From: a virus
Direction: 5' to 3' (one strand)
Length of the DNA stretch: 35,420 nucleotides
Virus record (IMG/VR): IMGVR_UViG_3300012920_004997
Coordinates: 1-35,420 of that record
The position numbers and the translations under genes are program-made. This document shows, one piece after another, positions 8,114 to 15,106 of this stretch (its first letter is position 1; every line of letters starts with the position of its first letter). The notes under the pieces were generated by a model. That model saw only the letters and a program-made list of their open reading frames with translations, did not search any database and was not told the origin of the DNA.

Positions 8114-8227
8114 CCTATATATTAGTGTAAGTATTGTGCCAGCCTTTTACAATGCATACGGGAGTAGTCCTTCTCATCAATCTTCAAGGGTGGATTACAC
8201 TGTAGTTTCGGAGGGGATTCTGCAACC
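8114..8227 (+). other. 114-nt leader between clamp and clamp loader genes
   Basis: This is a non-coding gap, unusual in this compact region and richer in G+C (about 43% by my count) than the surrounding genes. It holds a 17-codon mini-ORF (8152-8205), short inverted repeats (ATTGT/ACAAT around 8134-8154), and a strong GGAGGGG Shine-Dalgarno (8210-8216) before gene 44. I recognise no known riboswitch. Translational control of the clamp loader is possible. Confidence 0.45.
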
Positions 8228-9172
8228 ATGAGTGAATTTTTATTCGTAGAAAAGTATCGTCCTCAAACAATTGAGGACACGATACTACCTCAGAGCCTTA
8301 AAGACACTTTCAAAGAATTCGTCAATCAAGGTGAGATACCTAATCTTATGTTATGTGGTTCTGCTGGTGTAGGTAAAACTACAGTTGCAAAAGCATTATG
8401 TAATGAAATGGGTGCCGACTTTATCGTTATCAATGGTTCTGATGAGGGTAGATTGATTGACACACTAAGAACCAAAATCAAAAACTTTGCATCTACAGTA
8501 TCCCTAAGTGGTGGTGCAAAGGTTGTGATACTGGACGAAGCAGATTATATTTCTGCAGACTCAGTTCAACCTGCGTTGAGAAACTTTATTGAAGAGTTCT
8601 CTTCTAACTGTAGATTCATATTCACTTGTAATTACAAGAATAGAATAATCAAACCACTACATTCAAGAACAACTGTAATAGATTTTAAACTAACACCAAA
8701 AGACAAACAAACACTTGCTGGTGTTTTCCTCACAAGACTCAAAGAGATTTGTGATTTGGAAGATATCAAATATGACGAAAAGGTTTTGGTCGAACTTATT
8801 CTAAAGTTCTTCCCCGATTTCAGAAGGTGTATCAACGAAGTCCAAAGATATGGTGTTGGTGGTGTTATTGACACTGGTCTTATTGCAACACTAGCCGAAG
8901 AAAAACTTACACCTCTCATTGATATGATTGCAGACAAGAACTGGAAAGGAATGAGAAAGTGGGTTGGTCAGAATAGTGATAATGACTTTGATACACTATA
9001 TAGAAAAGTTTTCAATGCATTGGAACAAAGACTAGAACCTTCTAGTGTTCCAGCTGCAGTTTTGTTTATTGCAGACTATCAATACAAGTCTGCCTTTGCA
9101 ATGGATTCAGAAATCAATTTCGTTGCATGTCTAACAGAAATTATGTCGGAGTGTAAATTTAAAAATGGGTAA
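8228..9172 (+). CDS. 44: Clamp loader large subunit (Gp44)
   Basis: This is a 314-residue AAA+ ATPase that, with Gp62, opens and loads the Gp45 clamp. Motifs: Walker A GSAGVGKT (44-51), Walker B VVILDEAD (99-106) and SRT (146-148) at the place of the SRC arginine-finger motif. The N-terminus FVEKYRPQTIEDTILP is typical of RFC-like loaders. The length matches T4 Gp44 (319 residues). A strong GGAGGGG precedes the ATG. The stop overlaps the next small gene by 8 nt (ATGGGTAA). Confidence 0.95.
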   Translation: MSEFLFVEKYRPQTIEDTILPQSLKDTFKEFVNQGEIPNLMLCGSAGVGKTTVAKALCNEMGADFIVINGSDEGRLIDTLRTKIKNFASTVSLSGGAKVVILDEADYISADSVQPALRNFIEEFSSNCRFIFTCNYKNRIIKPLHSRTTVIDFKLTPKDKQTLAGVFLTRLKEICDLEDIKYDEKVLVELILKFFPDFRRCINEVQRYGVGGVIDTGLIATLAEEKLTPLIDMIADKNWKGMRKWVGQNSDNDFDTLYRKVFNALEQRLEPSSVPAAVLFIADYQYKSAFAMDSEINFVACLTEIMSECKFKNG

Positions 9173-9290
9173 ACTTAGACAATGGTTTTTTAGGTGGTTT
9201 GACAGACAAATCGAAAAGTCTTTTCAAAGACAAGCAGATAGATTGTTTGACAAATCAAAAGTTAAATATAATGACGGAGATAATACATGA
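9165..9290 (+). CDS. Hypothetical 41-residue basic amphipathic peptide
   Basis: This very short gene reads MGKLRQWFFRWFDRQIEKS and continues with further charged residues. It starts with an 8-nt overlap (ATGGGTAA) on the gene 44 stop and ends with a 4-nt overlap (ATGA) on the next gene, so it fits the tight coupling of the cluster. Aromatic and basic residues alternate so that an amphipathic helix is likely. No function is known. Reality is inferred from the junction geometry and the absence of any other gene in the interval. Confidence 0.6.
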   Translation: MGKLRQWFFRWFDRQIEKSFQRQADRLFDKSKVKYNDGDNT

Positions 9291-9469
9291 GAGCATTATT
9301 AAGTAAAGAAGATTACGAAACATTTACTGAGAAGGTGGACATAGCTTCAAGTAAAGGTGTATCAATCCCATATTCAGTTGAATATGGTGGAACTGTAGGT
9401 GAACCCACTTTTGAAGTGACACTTCTTGACGAAAATCAAGATTTAAATTTATTGGATAAAATAACATGA
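9287..9469 (+). CDS. Hypothetical small protein
   Basis: This is a 60-residue acidic protein (MRALLSKEDYETFTEKVDIA...) with no recognisable motif, membrane segment or signal. It overlaps both neighbours by 4 nt (ATGA at each end), which supports translation within the 44-62 operon. Position between the clamp loader genes could mean a replication accessory role, but nothing in the sequence shows it. Confidence 0.65.
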   Translation: MRALLSKEDYETFTEKVDIASSKGVSIPYSVEYGGTVGEPTFEVTLLDENQDLNLLDKIT

Positions 9470-9735
9470 CACAATATGATGAGAGAGTTCAATATCAAAG
9501 GGACTTACTAGCAGCTGAAGAGTGGGCAAAAGGTATTAAATCAGTTCATGCACATTCACTTAATTCAATGTGGTATGATACAAGACCACAAGATACTGAA
9601 GACGGGAAATCCGTAATGGATACACAATACTTCAGTGGACTCATTAAAAGAGAAACCAGTGACGGGTATACACTTTACTTTGGAGAAGAACTCAAAGGTG
9701 AAGAACTTGTTTACGAGTATCTTAGACAAAATTAA
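9466..9735 (+). CDS. Hypothetical small protein
   Basis: This is an 89-residue protein, not recognised. It is soluble in appearance, with AEEWAKGIKSVHAHSLNSMWYDTRP near the N-terminus and GEELVYEYLRQN at the end. It begins with a 4-nt overlap (ATGA) on the previous stop and ends with a 1-nt overlap (TAATG) on gene 62. The coupling supports expression with the clamp loader; no function can be assigned. Confidence 0.68.
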   Translation: MTQYDERVQYQRDLLAAEEWAKGIKSVHAHSLNSMWYDTRPQDTEDGKSVMDTQYFSGLIKRETSDGYTLYFGEELKGEELVYEYLRQN

Positions 9736-10127
9736 TGAGTAAACGAAATCCATTCGATTTTGTAAAGTCGGTTTCTTACGACAAAAAAAACCTCATGGTT
9801 GATGAGGTTGAAGAAAAAGCATATCAACCATTCTTAACTAATAAAGCATTATCTTATCACCAAGATTCTGTTTTTCTTACTAACGAGATGAACGTCAGAC
9901 ATGGTGCTGACAATCGTCTTCAATACCTCTTTTTCCTAAATACTCTTAGGAAAAGACAAAGGTTTTCCAAATGGAGTAAACCTTATGTTAGTAAAAAACT
10001 CGATACTTTAAAAGAGTATTATCAGATATCAACGAGAGAGGCAAAAGAGTATGTCAACCTACTATCTGATAAACAATATCGTGAATTGAAAAACAGAATG
10101 AAAACTGGTGGTAAAGATGATAGATGA
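9735..10127 (+). CDS. 62: Clamp loader small subunit (Gp62)
   Basis: This 130-residue protein has the Gp62 pattern: NPFDFVKSVSYDKKNLM near the start, then YQPFLTNKALSYHQDSVFLT, then RLQYLFFLNTLRKRQRFSKW. In T4 one Gp62 joins four Gp44 to form the clamp loader. It is shorter than T4 Gp62 (187 residues), as I recall for other marine T4-like phages. Its place just before regA matches T4 order (45-44-62-regA). The end overlaps regA by 11 nt. Confidence 0.9.
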   Translation: MSKRNPFDFVKSVSYDKKNLMVDEVEEKAYQPFLTNKALSYHQDSVFLTNEMNVRHGADNRLQYLFFLNTLRKRQRFSKWSKPYVSKKLDTLKEYYQISTREAKEYVNLLSDKQYRELKNRMKTGGKDDR

Positions 10128-10530
10128 CCAAGATAATATAGTCAAAGACCTAGTAGAGGTCACATTCCCCGAAAAAGAAGATTTCTTAAAGATAAGAGAA
10201 ACACTCTCACGTATTGGTGTAGCTTCTCGTAAAGATAAGGAATTATTTCAATCATGTCACATACTTCACAAACGTGGTAAGTATTATATAACACATTTCA
10301 AAGAATTATTCTTGTTAGACGGGAAACCTTCTAACTTAGACGAATCAGATATTGCAAGAAGGAACACTATAGTGTCACTTTTAGAACAATGGAACCTAGT
10401 TTCAGTAGTTCATGCGCACCAAGTATCTGAACCCAAAGCACCCTTAAGTCAGATAAAAATCATTCCATTTAGAGAAAAAAACGAGTGGAAATTGACAACA
10501 AAATACTCAATTGGGTCAAATAATACCTAA
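10117..10530 (+). CDS. regA: RegA translational repressor
   Basis: This 137-residue protein closely follows T4 RegA: FLKIRETLSRIGVASRKDK, LFQSCHILHKRGKYYITHF and EWKLTTKYSIGSN. RegA binds the start regions of several early mRNAs, including those of 44, 45 and regA itself in T4, and blocks translation. Here it is about 15 residues longer, mainly at the N-terminus. The ATG at 10117 is preferred over a GTG at 10108; it overlaps the gene 62 stop by 11 nt. The following late promoter marks the end of this early replication operon. Confidence 0.95.
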   Translation: MIDDQDNIVKDLVEVTFPEKEDFLKIRETLSRIGVASRKDKELFQSCHILHKRGKYYITHFKELFLLDGKPSNLDESDIARRNTIVSLLEQWNLVSVVHAHQVSEPKAPLSQIKIIPFREKNEWKLTTKYSIGSNNT

Positions 10531-10540
10531 ATATAGGGAT

Positions 10541-10548
10541 TATAAATA
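10541..10548 (+). promoter_or_regulatory. T4-type late promoter box TATAAATA
   Basis: This is a perfect box between regA and a small membrane gene. AGGAGG (10553-10558) precedes the ATG at 10563; the predicted start near 10554 lies at the edge of that ribosome site. Confidence 0.8.
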
Positions 10549-10562
10549 TAACAGGAGGAACT

Positions 10563-10769
10563 ATGTTCTCAGCTATCATAGATTTCATTATGGGGATTTG
10601 GAATTTACTTATGGTAATTCCAGTGGTAATATCAATCTGTAGTGTGATTGTTGCTTTAACACCAACACCAGCAGATGATAAACTTTGGGCTAAAGTGTAT
10701 AAATGGTTAGAAGTCCTTGCACTAGCGATAGGTAAAGCAAAAGACAAAAACCCTTTGTTAGATAAATAA
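10563..10769 (+). CDS. Small membrane protein
   Basis: This 68-residue protein has one strong hydrophobic segment (about residues 4-32, MGIWNLLMVIPVVISICSVI) and a short C-terminal region with LTPTPADDKLWAKVYKWLE and LALAIGKAKDK. I recall that TPTPADD and the following amphipathic helix recur in marine phage proteins of unknown role, sometimes near lysis genes. A late promoter and a perfect AGGAGG support late, strong expression. A holin-like or membrane-scaffolding role is possible but unproven. Confidence 0.75.
   Translation: MFSAIIDFIMGIWNLLMVIPVVISICSVIVALTPTPADDKLWAKVYKWLEVLALAIGKAKDKNPLLDK
10761..10768 (+). promoter_or_regulatory. Late promoter-like box GATAAATA
   Basis: This is a GATAAATA variant overlapping the end of the preceding gene. 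The predicted start near 10774 leaves a 13-nt leader before the ATG at 10787. Confidence 0.5.
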
Positions 10770-10786
10770 ATTAGAGGTAATAAATT

Positions 10787-11032
10787 ATGGAAATTATCGG
10801 AATTATAGTTGTAGTTCTAGTAGTTGCTTACTTTGTTTCAAACAACAAAAAAGATAAAAAGGTAAAGGTTCAAGCACCAGTTGCAAAACCAAAACCAAAA
10901 AAACCAAGTGTTGCAGAATTAAAGAAGTTAACTAAGAACCAATTGATTGAACTTGCAGAAAAGAAAAATCTGAAAGTCAAGAAGAGTGGTGCTAAAGCTG
11001 CAGTTATTTCAGAAATTCGTGACCAACTTTAA
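10787..11032 (+). CDS. Membrane-anchored protein with C-terminal SAP/Rho-N-like domain
   Basis: This is an 81-residue protein with an N-terminal transmembrane helix (residues 2-18, EIIGIIVVVLVVAYFVS), a Lys/Pro-rich linker (KKDKKVKVQAPVAKPKPKKP) and a C-terminal helix-extension-helix. The C-terminal domain reads SVAELKKLTKNQLIELAEKK and LKVKKSGAKAAVISEIRDQL, which fits a SAP or Rho N-terminal domain that binds nucleic acid. It could tether phage DNA or RNA to the inner membrane. A strong terminator lies just downstream. Confidence 0.75.
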   Translation: MEIIGIIVVVLVVAYFVSNNKKDKKVKVQAPVAKPKPKKPSVAELKKLTKNQLIELAEKKNLKVKKSGAKAAVISEIRDQL

Positions 11033-11055
11033 TTAGTTGACAAAAAGTCATTTTA

Positions 11056-11077
11056 GGGGGACAGTGTCCCCCTTTTT
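11056..11077 (+). terminator. Rho-independent terminator
   Basis: A 7-bp perfect G/C stem (GGGGGAC at 11056-11062 with GTCCCCC at 11066-11072, loop AGT) is followed by TTTTT (11073-11077). It insulates the upstream small membrane genes from the late curli cassette. Confidence 0.92.
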
Positions 11078-11079
11078 AT

Positions 11080-11087
11080 TATAAATA
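11080..11087 (+). promoter_or_regulatory. T4-type late promoter box TATAAATA heading the curli cassette
   Basis: This perfect box begins 2 nt after the terminator's T-run. The predicted start near 11093 lies one base before the ATG at 11094. No other convincing promoter is visible up to 18045, so the whole curli/cyclase cassette may be one late transcript. Confidence 0.8.
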
Positions 11088-11093
11088 GAAGGT

Positions 11094-11390
11094 ATGGAAG
11101 AAGTATTTAATTTGATAGGTGACGTTGGAGTTCCCATTGCAATGGCATTGATAATGGGATTCTTTATATTTTTAGTTATCAAACAAATCTTCGAAGGGAT
11201 AGTTGATAATATTAAGACACTTACAATGTTTTGTGAATCGTTAGAGAATCGTGCAAGAACAATGTCTAACGAAATGGTAAAGATTGATATGCTAGTGTCA
11301 AGTGCATTAGAGTTAAGACCTGATATAGAGAGAGTTGCAAGAGCAGAGAACTTTATAGAGGACGGGAAACTTGATGTAAGAAGGGATTAA
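11094..11390 (+). CDS. Small membrane/coiled-coil protein, first of a tandem pair
   Basis: This 98-residue protein has a short N-terminal periplasmic or cytosolic segment, a transmembrane helix (about 12-33, GVPIAMALIMGFFIFLVIKQI) and a helical charged C-terminal region. It resembles the next protein in plan and around the membrane helix (GVPIAMALIMGFF versus GFPVVMMIGLGYF), so the two look like distant paralogues. The topology resembles BhlA/UviB-type holin-like proteins, but that is only a similarity of plan. It is the first gene of the late cassette that carries csgF and csgG. Confidence 0.75.
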   Translation: MEEVFNLIGDVGVPIAMALIMGFFIFLVIKQIFEGIVDNIKTLTMFCESLENRARTMSNEMVKIDMLVSSALELRPDIERVARAENFIEDGKLDVRRD

Positions 11391-11391
11391 C

Positions 11392-11673
11392 ATGGAAGCC
11401 GAAGTCCCCTTTATTGTCGAACTAATAACCGATTACGGATTCCCAGTTGTAATGATGATTGGACTAGGATATTTCGTATATTATGTATGGTGGTTTATTG
11501 GTGAAAAGATAGACCCCGAAATTGAAAAAATGCATTTTGCATTAATCCGAGTAATTGACCAAACTAGAATGCTAGACCAAGACTTAATACGTCTTAAAGA
11601 AAAGGTTGACGTAGTTCTAGAATATCGTGAGAATGAAAAGAAAAAGATTTCGGCAGACCATAATAATGATTAA
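11392..11673 (+). CDS. Small membrane/coiled-coil protein, second of a tandem pair
   Basis: This 93-residue protein has a transmembrane helix at about 16-37 (GFPVVMMIGLGYFVYYVWWFI) and a predicted coiled coil after it (EIEKMHFALIRVIDQTRMLD, RLKEKVDVVLEYRENEKKK). It begins 1 nt after the preceding stop and overlaps csgF by 8 nt (ATGATTAA). It may oligomerise in the inner membrane. Roles to consider are holin-like function or an inner-membrane helper for curli export; neither is shown by the sequence. Confidence 0.77.
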   Translation: MEAEVPFIVELITDYGFPVVMMIGLGYFVYYVWWFIGEKIDPEIEKMHFALIRVIDQTRMLDQDLIRLKEKVDVVLEYRENEKKKISADHNND

Positions 11674-12163
11674 ATTTATTTTACCAATTTCAATTTTACT
11701 ATCATTCCAAGTTCACGGAACGGAGATAGTTCATAAGTTTAAAAACCCCTCATTCTCAGGCGTTGGAACGGGTGCTCATTATCTTACAATTGAGAACCAA
11801 GAGTCCAGCCGTAAGAAAGCAATAGAAGACGCATTAGAGTCTGCAAGGAAAGCTGCTGAAAGAGAAGCAGAGAACACTACACTTGCAAAATTTATTAGGA
11901 ACCTAGAAAGCAGAATCTATGCACAGCTATCTAAACAATTAGTTGAATCAATGTTTAGTAATGATAATGCATCAAACTTTGGTTCATTTACACTTGAGGG
12001 AAGTGTTATAACATGGGAAGTTATAACAGGTGAAGACGGAACTGATTTTATAAAGATGACTATTGTTGATACGAATGGAACAACAACAGTTATAGAAATT
12101 CCAGTCGGAACAGGAAACTTTGGACAAGACCCTGATACGGGAACTGGTGGTGGAGATGGTTAA
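11666..12163 (+). CDS. csgF: CsgF-like curli assembly factor
   Basis: This is a 165-residue exported protein. The signal peptide is MIKFILPISILLSFQVHG, with the mature protein starting near TEIVHKFKNPSFSGVGTG. That N-terminus matches the CsgF signature (F+NPxFxG), the segment that in E. coli CsgF plugs into the CsgG channel. The C-terminal half (FGSFTLEGSVITWEV, IKMTIVDTNGTTTVIEIP) matches the CsgF beta-sheet domain, including the final T-x-T-x-I-E pattern. A helical, Ala/Glu-rich middle part is typical. A glycine-rich tail ends the protein. The start overlaps the previous stop by 8 nt. It lies directly before csgG. Confidence 0.88.
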   Translation: MIKFILPISILLSFQVHGTEIVHKFKNPSFSGVGTGAHYLTIENQESSRKKAIEDALESARKAAEREAENTTLAKFIRNLESRIYAQLSKQLVESMFSNDNASNFGSFTLEGSVITWEVITGEDGTDFIKMTIVDTNGTTTVIEIPVGTGNFGQDPDTGTGGGDG

Positions 12164-13106
12164 GTATTTACTTGCACTAACCCTTCTAATAAGTGGTTGT
12201 GCATCCGTCCCAAAGTTCACGGAAACACCCCAAGATTGTAGAAACTGGGAACAAGGTGTCCGAAAGGATATGGCAACTGGAATAAAGAAACCAGTCACAA
12301 GAGATTATATTTGTGTAGAGTTTCCCGAAGTTGTTAAATTACCTTCATACGTAGAACTTTTAAATCTTCCCCCTGCCGAAGAAAGACCTATTGTTGCAGT
12401 GTATAACTTCAATGATAAAACTGGTCAGAGAAAAGCAAGGGAAGGTATTGCAGATTTCTCTACTGCAGTCACCCAAGGTGGTGTCGAAATGGTTATCGAT
12501 GCACTTAAGACTGCTGGTGGTGGAACATGGTTTAGAGTTGTAGAAAGAAATGGAATCGATGCGTTAGTTAGAGAAAGACAGATTATTCGTTCTGCAAGAC
12601 AAGATTTTGCGAAAGCAACGGACACTGAGGCAAAAGGTGTCCAACCCTTACTATTTGCTGGAATTATAATTGAAGGTGGAATAGTAGGATATGATACTAA
12701 TATTCAAACTGGAGGTTCAGGCGCAAGAACCCTCGGCTTAGGATATAGTCAACAATATCGTCAAGATGTTGTGACCATTTCAATGAGAGCAGTTAGTGTT
12801 CTCACTGGAGAGGTATTACTTAATGTGCAAACTCGGAAATCAATACTATCCGTTGGTGGTGGTGCAGACTTGTTTAAGTTTGTAGAACAAGGAACCCAAC
12901 TAGTAGAGATTGAAGACGGAGTGGGAAATAATGAATCAGTGACTTATGCAGTGAGAACTGCTATAGAAGCTGCAGTGCTGGAATTAGTTTACCAAGGACA
13001 CGATAGAGGTTTTTGGAAAATAACAGATGGACATCGTCACCCTCATCAGAATGATGGGACTAACGACCTCCATGATTTAAATACAGAGGAAAACGAAAAT
13101 GAATAA
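12156..13106 (+). CDS. csgG: CsgG curli secretion channel, outer-membrane lipoprotein
   Basis: This is a 316-residue lipoprotein of the CsgG family, which forms the nonameric outer-membrane pore that exports curli subunits. The lipobox is LISGC (C15). Family hallmarks: IVAVYNFNDKTGQRK, ADFSTAVTQGGVEMVIDALK, FRVVERNGIDALVRERQIIR, GIIIEGGIVGYDTN, GGSGARTLGLGYSQQYR and VSVLTGEVLLNVQTRKSILS. These follow E. coli CsgG almost region by region, including the transmembrane hairpin segment near GVGAR/GSGAR. A His/Asp-rich tail follows DRGFWKI. It overlaps csgF and the next gene by 8 nt each. Finding it inside a T4-like phage is remarkable. Confidence 0.95.
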   Translation: MVKYLLALTLLISGCASVPKFTETPQDCRNWEQGVRKDMATGIKKPVTRDYICVEFPEVVKLPSYVELLNLPPAEERPIVAVYNFNDKTGQRKAREGIADFSTAVTQGGVEMVIDALKTAGGGTWFRVVERNGIDALVRERQIIRSARQDFAKATDTEAKGVQPLLFAGIIIEGGIVGYDTNIQTGGSGARTLGLGYSQQYRQDVVTISMRAVSVLTGEVLLNVQTRKSILSVGGGADLFKFVEQGTQLVEIEDGVGNNESVTYAVRTAIEAAVLELVYQGHDRGFWKITDGHRHPHQNDGTNDLHDLNTEENENE

Positions 13107-13836
13107 ACTTATTAGTTTTTGCTTAATTGCAATAATGTCGACACCAATTCTTTTCGCACAATCCGCTGATGACAACGAGATTAAGATTACCCAAACAGGT
13201 GATACTTTAGACTTGTATATAGACCAAATAGGTTTCGGTAATAAGATAGGTTCTGATGCTTCTGCTTCAGGTGCTATGACTATTACTGGTGCAACTTTGG
13301 ACTTTGATTTGGATTTTATAGGAAATTCAAATAAACTGTTCGGTTCTGTTGAAGCAGATAGTTCAGTGTATAAACTAGACTTTACTGGTGATTCCAATAG
13401 TATAGACTGGTTAATCGGAGATGTAGGAAGTGCAGATTCATCGGACATTAACTTTGATGTGACAGGAAGTAGTAATACTTTTGACTTAGACCAAGGTAGT
13501 GTTTATAGTGCAGAAAGACTTAATTCAGACTTAATACTAATCGGTAGTTCGAATGTTTTTGATATTGATTGGGAAAGTGATGACTTAACTTGGGACTTTG
13601 AAGTCACGGGTTCAAGTAATAACATTAATACACTTCAGTCAGACGGAGAACAATCTTTGGTTGTTGACCTAGACGGAGATAGTGCTGATGTAGATATTAC
13701 ACAAATTAGTGGAACATGTGTAAGTGGAGCTGGAAACAGTTGTGCTTCACCTAATGCACTAATCACACTGGATATTACAAGTGATAATGCAACAATTCAA
13801 ATTAATCAAAAAGATTCATCTAGCGATAGTAATTAA
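13099..13836 (+). CDS. Curlin-like repeat protein 1 (acidic, secreted)
   Basis: This 245-residue protein has a signal peptide (MNKLISFCLIAIMSTPILFAQ, cleavage near residue 22) and an acidic, Ser/Asp/Asn-rich mature part. ITQTGDTLDLYIDQIGFGN resembles a curlin repeat (QxGxxN). Five G-x-S-N units follow at 75-78 (GNSN), 97-100 (GDSN), 123-126, 149-152 and 171-174, spaced 22-26 residues, close to the 22-23-residue curlin repeat. The end has ATIQINQ. It is placed directly after csgG with an 8-nt overlap, so it is the likely cargo of the pore. It lacks some conserved Gln, so strict CsgA homology is uncertain; a beta-solenoid amyloid is inferred. Confidence 0.82.
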   Translation: MNKLISFCLIAIMSTPILFAQSADDNEIKITQTGDTLDLYIDQIGFGNKIGSDASASGAMTITGATLDFDLDFIGNSNKLFGSVEADSSVYKLDFTGDSNSIDWLIGDVGSADSSDINFDVTGSSNTFDLDQGSVYSAERLNSDLILIGSSNVFDIDWESDDLTWDFEVTGSSNNINTLQSDGEQSLVVDLDGDSADVDITQISGTCVSGAGNSCASPNALITLDITSDNATIQINQKDSSSDSN

Positions 13837-14938
13837 TCTCATGTTTATCAGTGGGGTCATACATAGTGACCCCATTGGTGATATTGTAGAGTCAGTCGGA
13901 CTCGGAAAAATTACACGTCAAAATACAGATTTCGTATCACCCGAAGTGGGTTATGATATTGAACTTTATGACGTTGCAGAAACAGTCAACGGAAGAATGA
14001 AGATTGAGATCTTAGACGAAGAAGAACTTGATTTAATTGAACACACTATCGTATACATTGACGAAGTGTATTACGACCCTAATCCGTCCAAATCAAAAAT
14101 GGCTATGAGAATGGTTCAAGGGACGGCACGATTTGCTTCAGGAACAGGTAAAAAAATAAAGAAAGCAAATATAGACATATCAACACCAACAGCACAAATT
14201 GCAATTAACGGAACAGATTTCACAACTACAGTTGACGAGCTAGGAAGAACACTCGTTATACTTTTGCCTGACGAAGACGGAATTACACCTTCAGGTGAGA
14301 TTAGAGTTTATAATGACGGAGGTGAAACTATACTGAATAAGGCATATCAAGCAACAATGGTATCAAGTGTTGACCAACCACCAACAGGTTCAGTAGTTAT
14401 ACAAAACTTAACAACTTCAATGATTGATAATATGTTTATTGTCAATCCACCAACAGAGGTCAGAGAACAAATAGAAGAAGAAGCACGGGACGACCAAAAT
14501 CAAGACCAAGGAATACTAGACGTAGACTTCTTAGAATTTAATGAGTTAGAAGCAGATGCACTTGAGGATACACTTGAAGAAGATTTTAGTGAATTAGATA
14601 TAGACCTATTAGACGTAGATTTCCTTCGTGACTTACTAGACGTAGTAGAAGAATTAGAATTAACAACTGCAAAATTAGGAGATGCACAAAAGTCAGGTGG
14701 AACTGGTGACATTAGTTTACAAGGTGCCGTATTAGGATTTAACAAAGATTCACAATATAACGTGTTCATACAAGACGGAGATTTATATCTTTACAGAAAT
14801 GTGAATGGTGTAATCGAAATTATAGTGACACAAGGTGGAAGTGGATTTATTGAAACAAATGTCGAAGGTTATCAAGGTATTATTGAGTTCGGAAATGGTG
14901 ACCCAAGTATACGTATCTTTATCAACCAATCTAACTAA
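13787..14938 (+). CDS. FecR-domain exported protein
   Basis: This 383-residue protein begins inside the end of the previous gene (50-nt overlap). The ATG at 13787 gives a full signal peptide: basic FKLIKK, hydrophobic HLAIVINLMFISGV, cleavage near IHS-D. A shorter start at 13841 would remove it, so 13787 is preferred. Residues ~45-170 form a FecR-type domain (SPEVGYDIELYDVAETVNGR, GTARFASGTGKK, ISTPTAQIAINGTDF). A very acidic segment (~240-300) contains LDVDFL twice. In bacteria FecR domains sense or regulate at the periplasmic face and, as I recall, often sit next to CHASE2 cyclases, as happens here. Confidence 0.85.
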   Translation: MQQFKLIKKIHLAIVINLMFISGVIHSDPIGDIVESVGLGKITRQNTDFVSPEVGYDIELYDVAETVNGRMKIEILDEEELDLIEHTIVYIDEVYYDPNPSKSKMAMRMVQGTARFASGTGKKIKKANIDISTPTAQIAINGTDFTTTVDELGRTLVILLPDEDGITPSGEIRVYNDGGETILNKAYQATMVSSVDQPPTGSVVIQNLTTSMIDNMFIVNPPTEVREQIEEEARDDQNQDQGILDVDFLEFNELEADALEDTLEEDFSELDIDLLDVDFLRDLLDVVEELELTTAKLGDAQKSGGTGDISLQGAVLGFNKDSQYNVFIQDGDLYLYRNVNGVIEIIVTQGGSGFIETNVEGYQGIIEFGNGDPSIRIFINQSN

Positions 14939-14959
14939 ATAATACATAGGAGGCAACTT

Positions 14960-15106
14960 ATGGATATTTTACTAAAAGTCTTTAAGTGGCATGAGAGAAG
15001 AACAGATTGGTGGATAGACCAGTTTGGAATTTCTCAATATCAAGCCATGTGGTTTGCATGGTGCAAAGGTATATTAACAGTATTAATATTACAATGGATA
15101 TTTTAA
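14960..15106 (+). CDS. Small membrane peptide (48 residues)
   Basis: This short gene has a strong Shine-Dalgarno (AGGAGG, 14948-14953) 6 nt before the ATG. It reads MDILLKVFKWHERRTDWWID, then a region with QYQAMWFAW, and ends with a hydrophobic GILTVLILQWIF. It is probably membrane-bound and rich in Trp. Its stop codon lies 10 nt inside the next gene. No family is known to me. It could be an accessory of the cassette or a lysis-type peptide. Confidence 0.7.
   Translation: MDILLKVFKWHERRTDWWIDQFGISQYQAMWFAWCKGILTVLILQWIF

Noticed and set aside
15007-15093. Extension of curlin-like protein 2 upstream to 15007.
   Set aside because: The extension overlaps the small membrane peptide gene, and only the ATG at 15094 places a proper signal peptide at the N-terminus.
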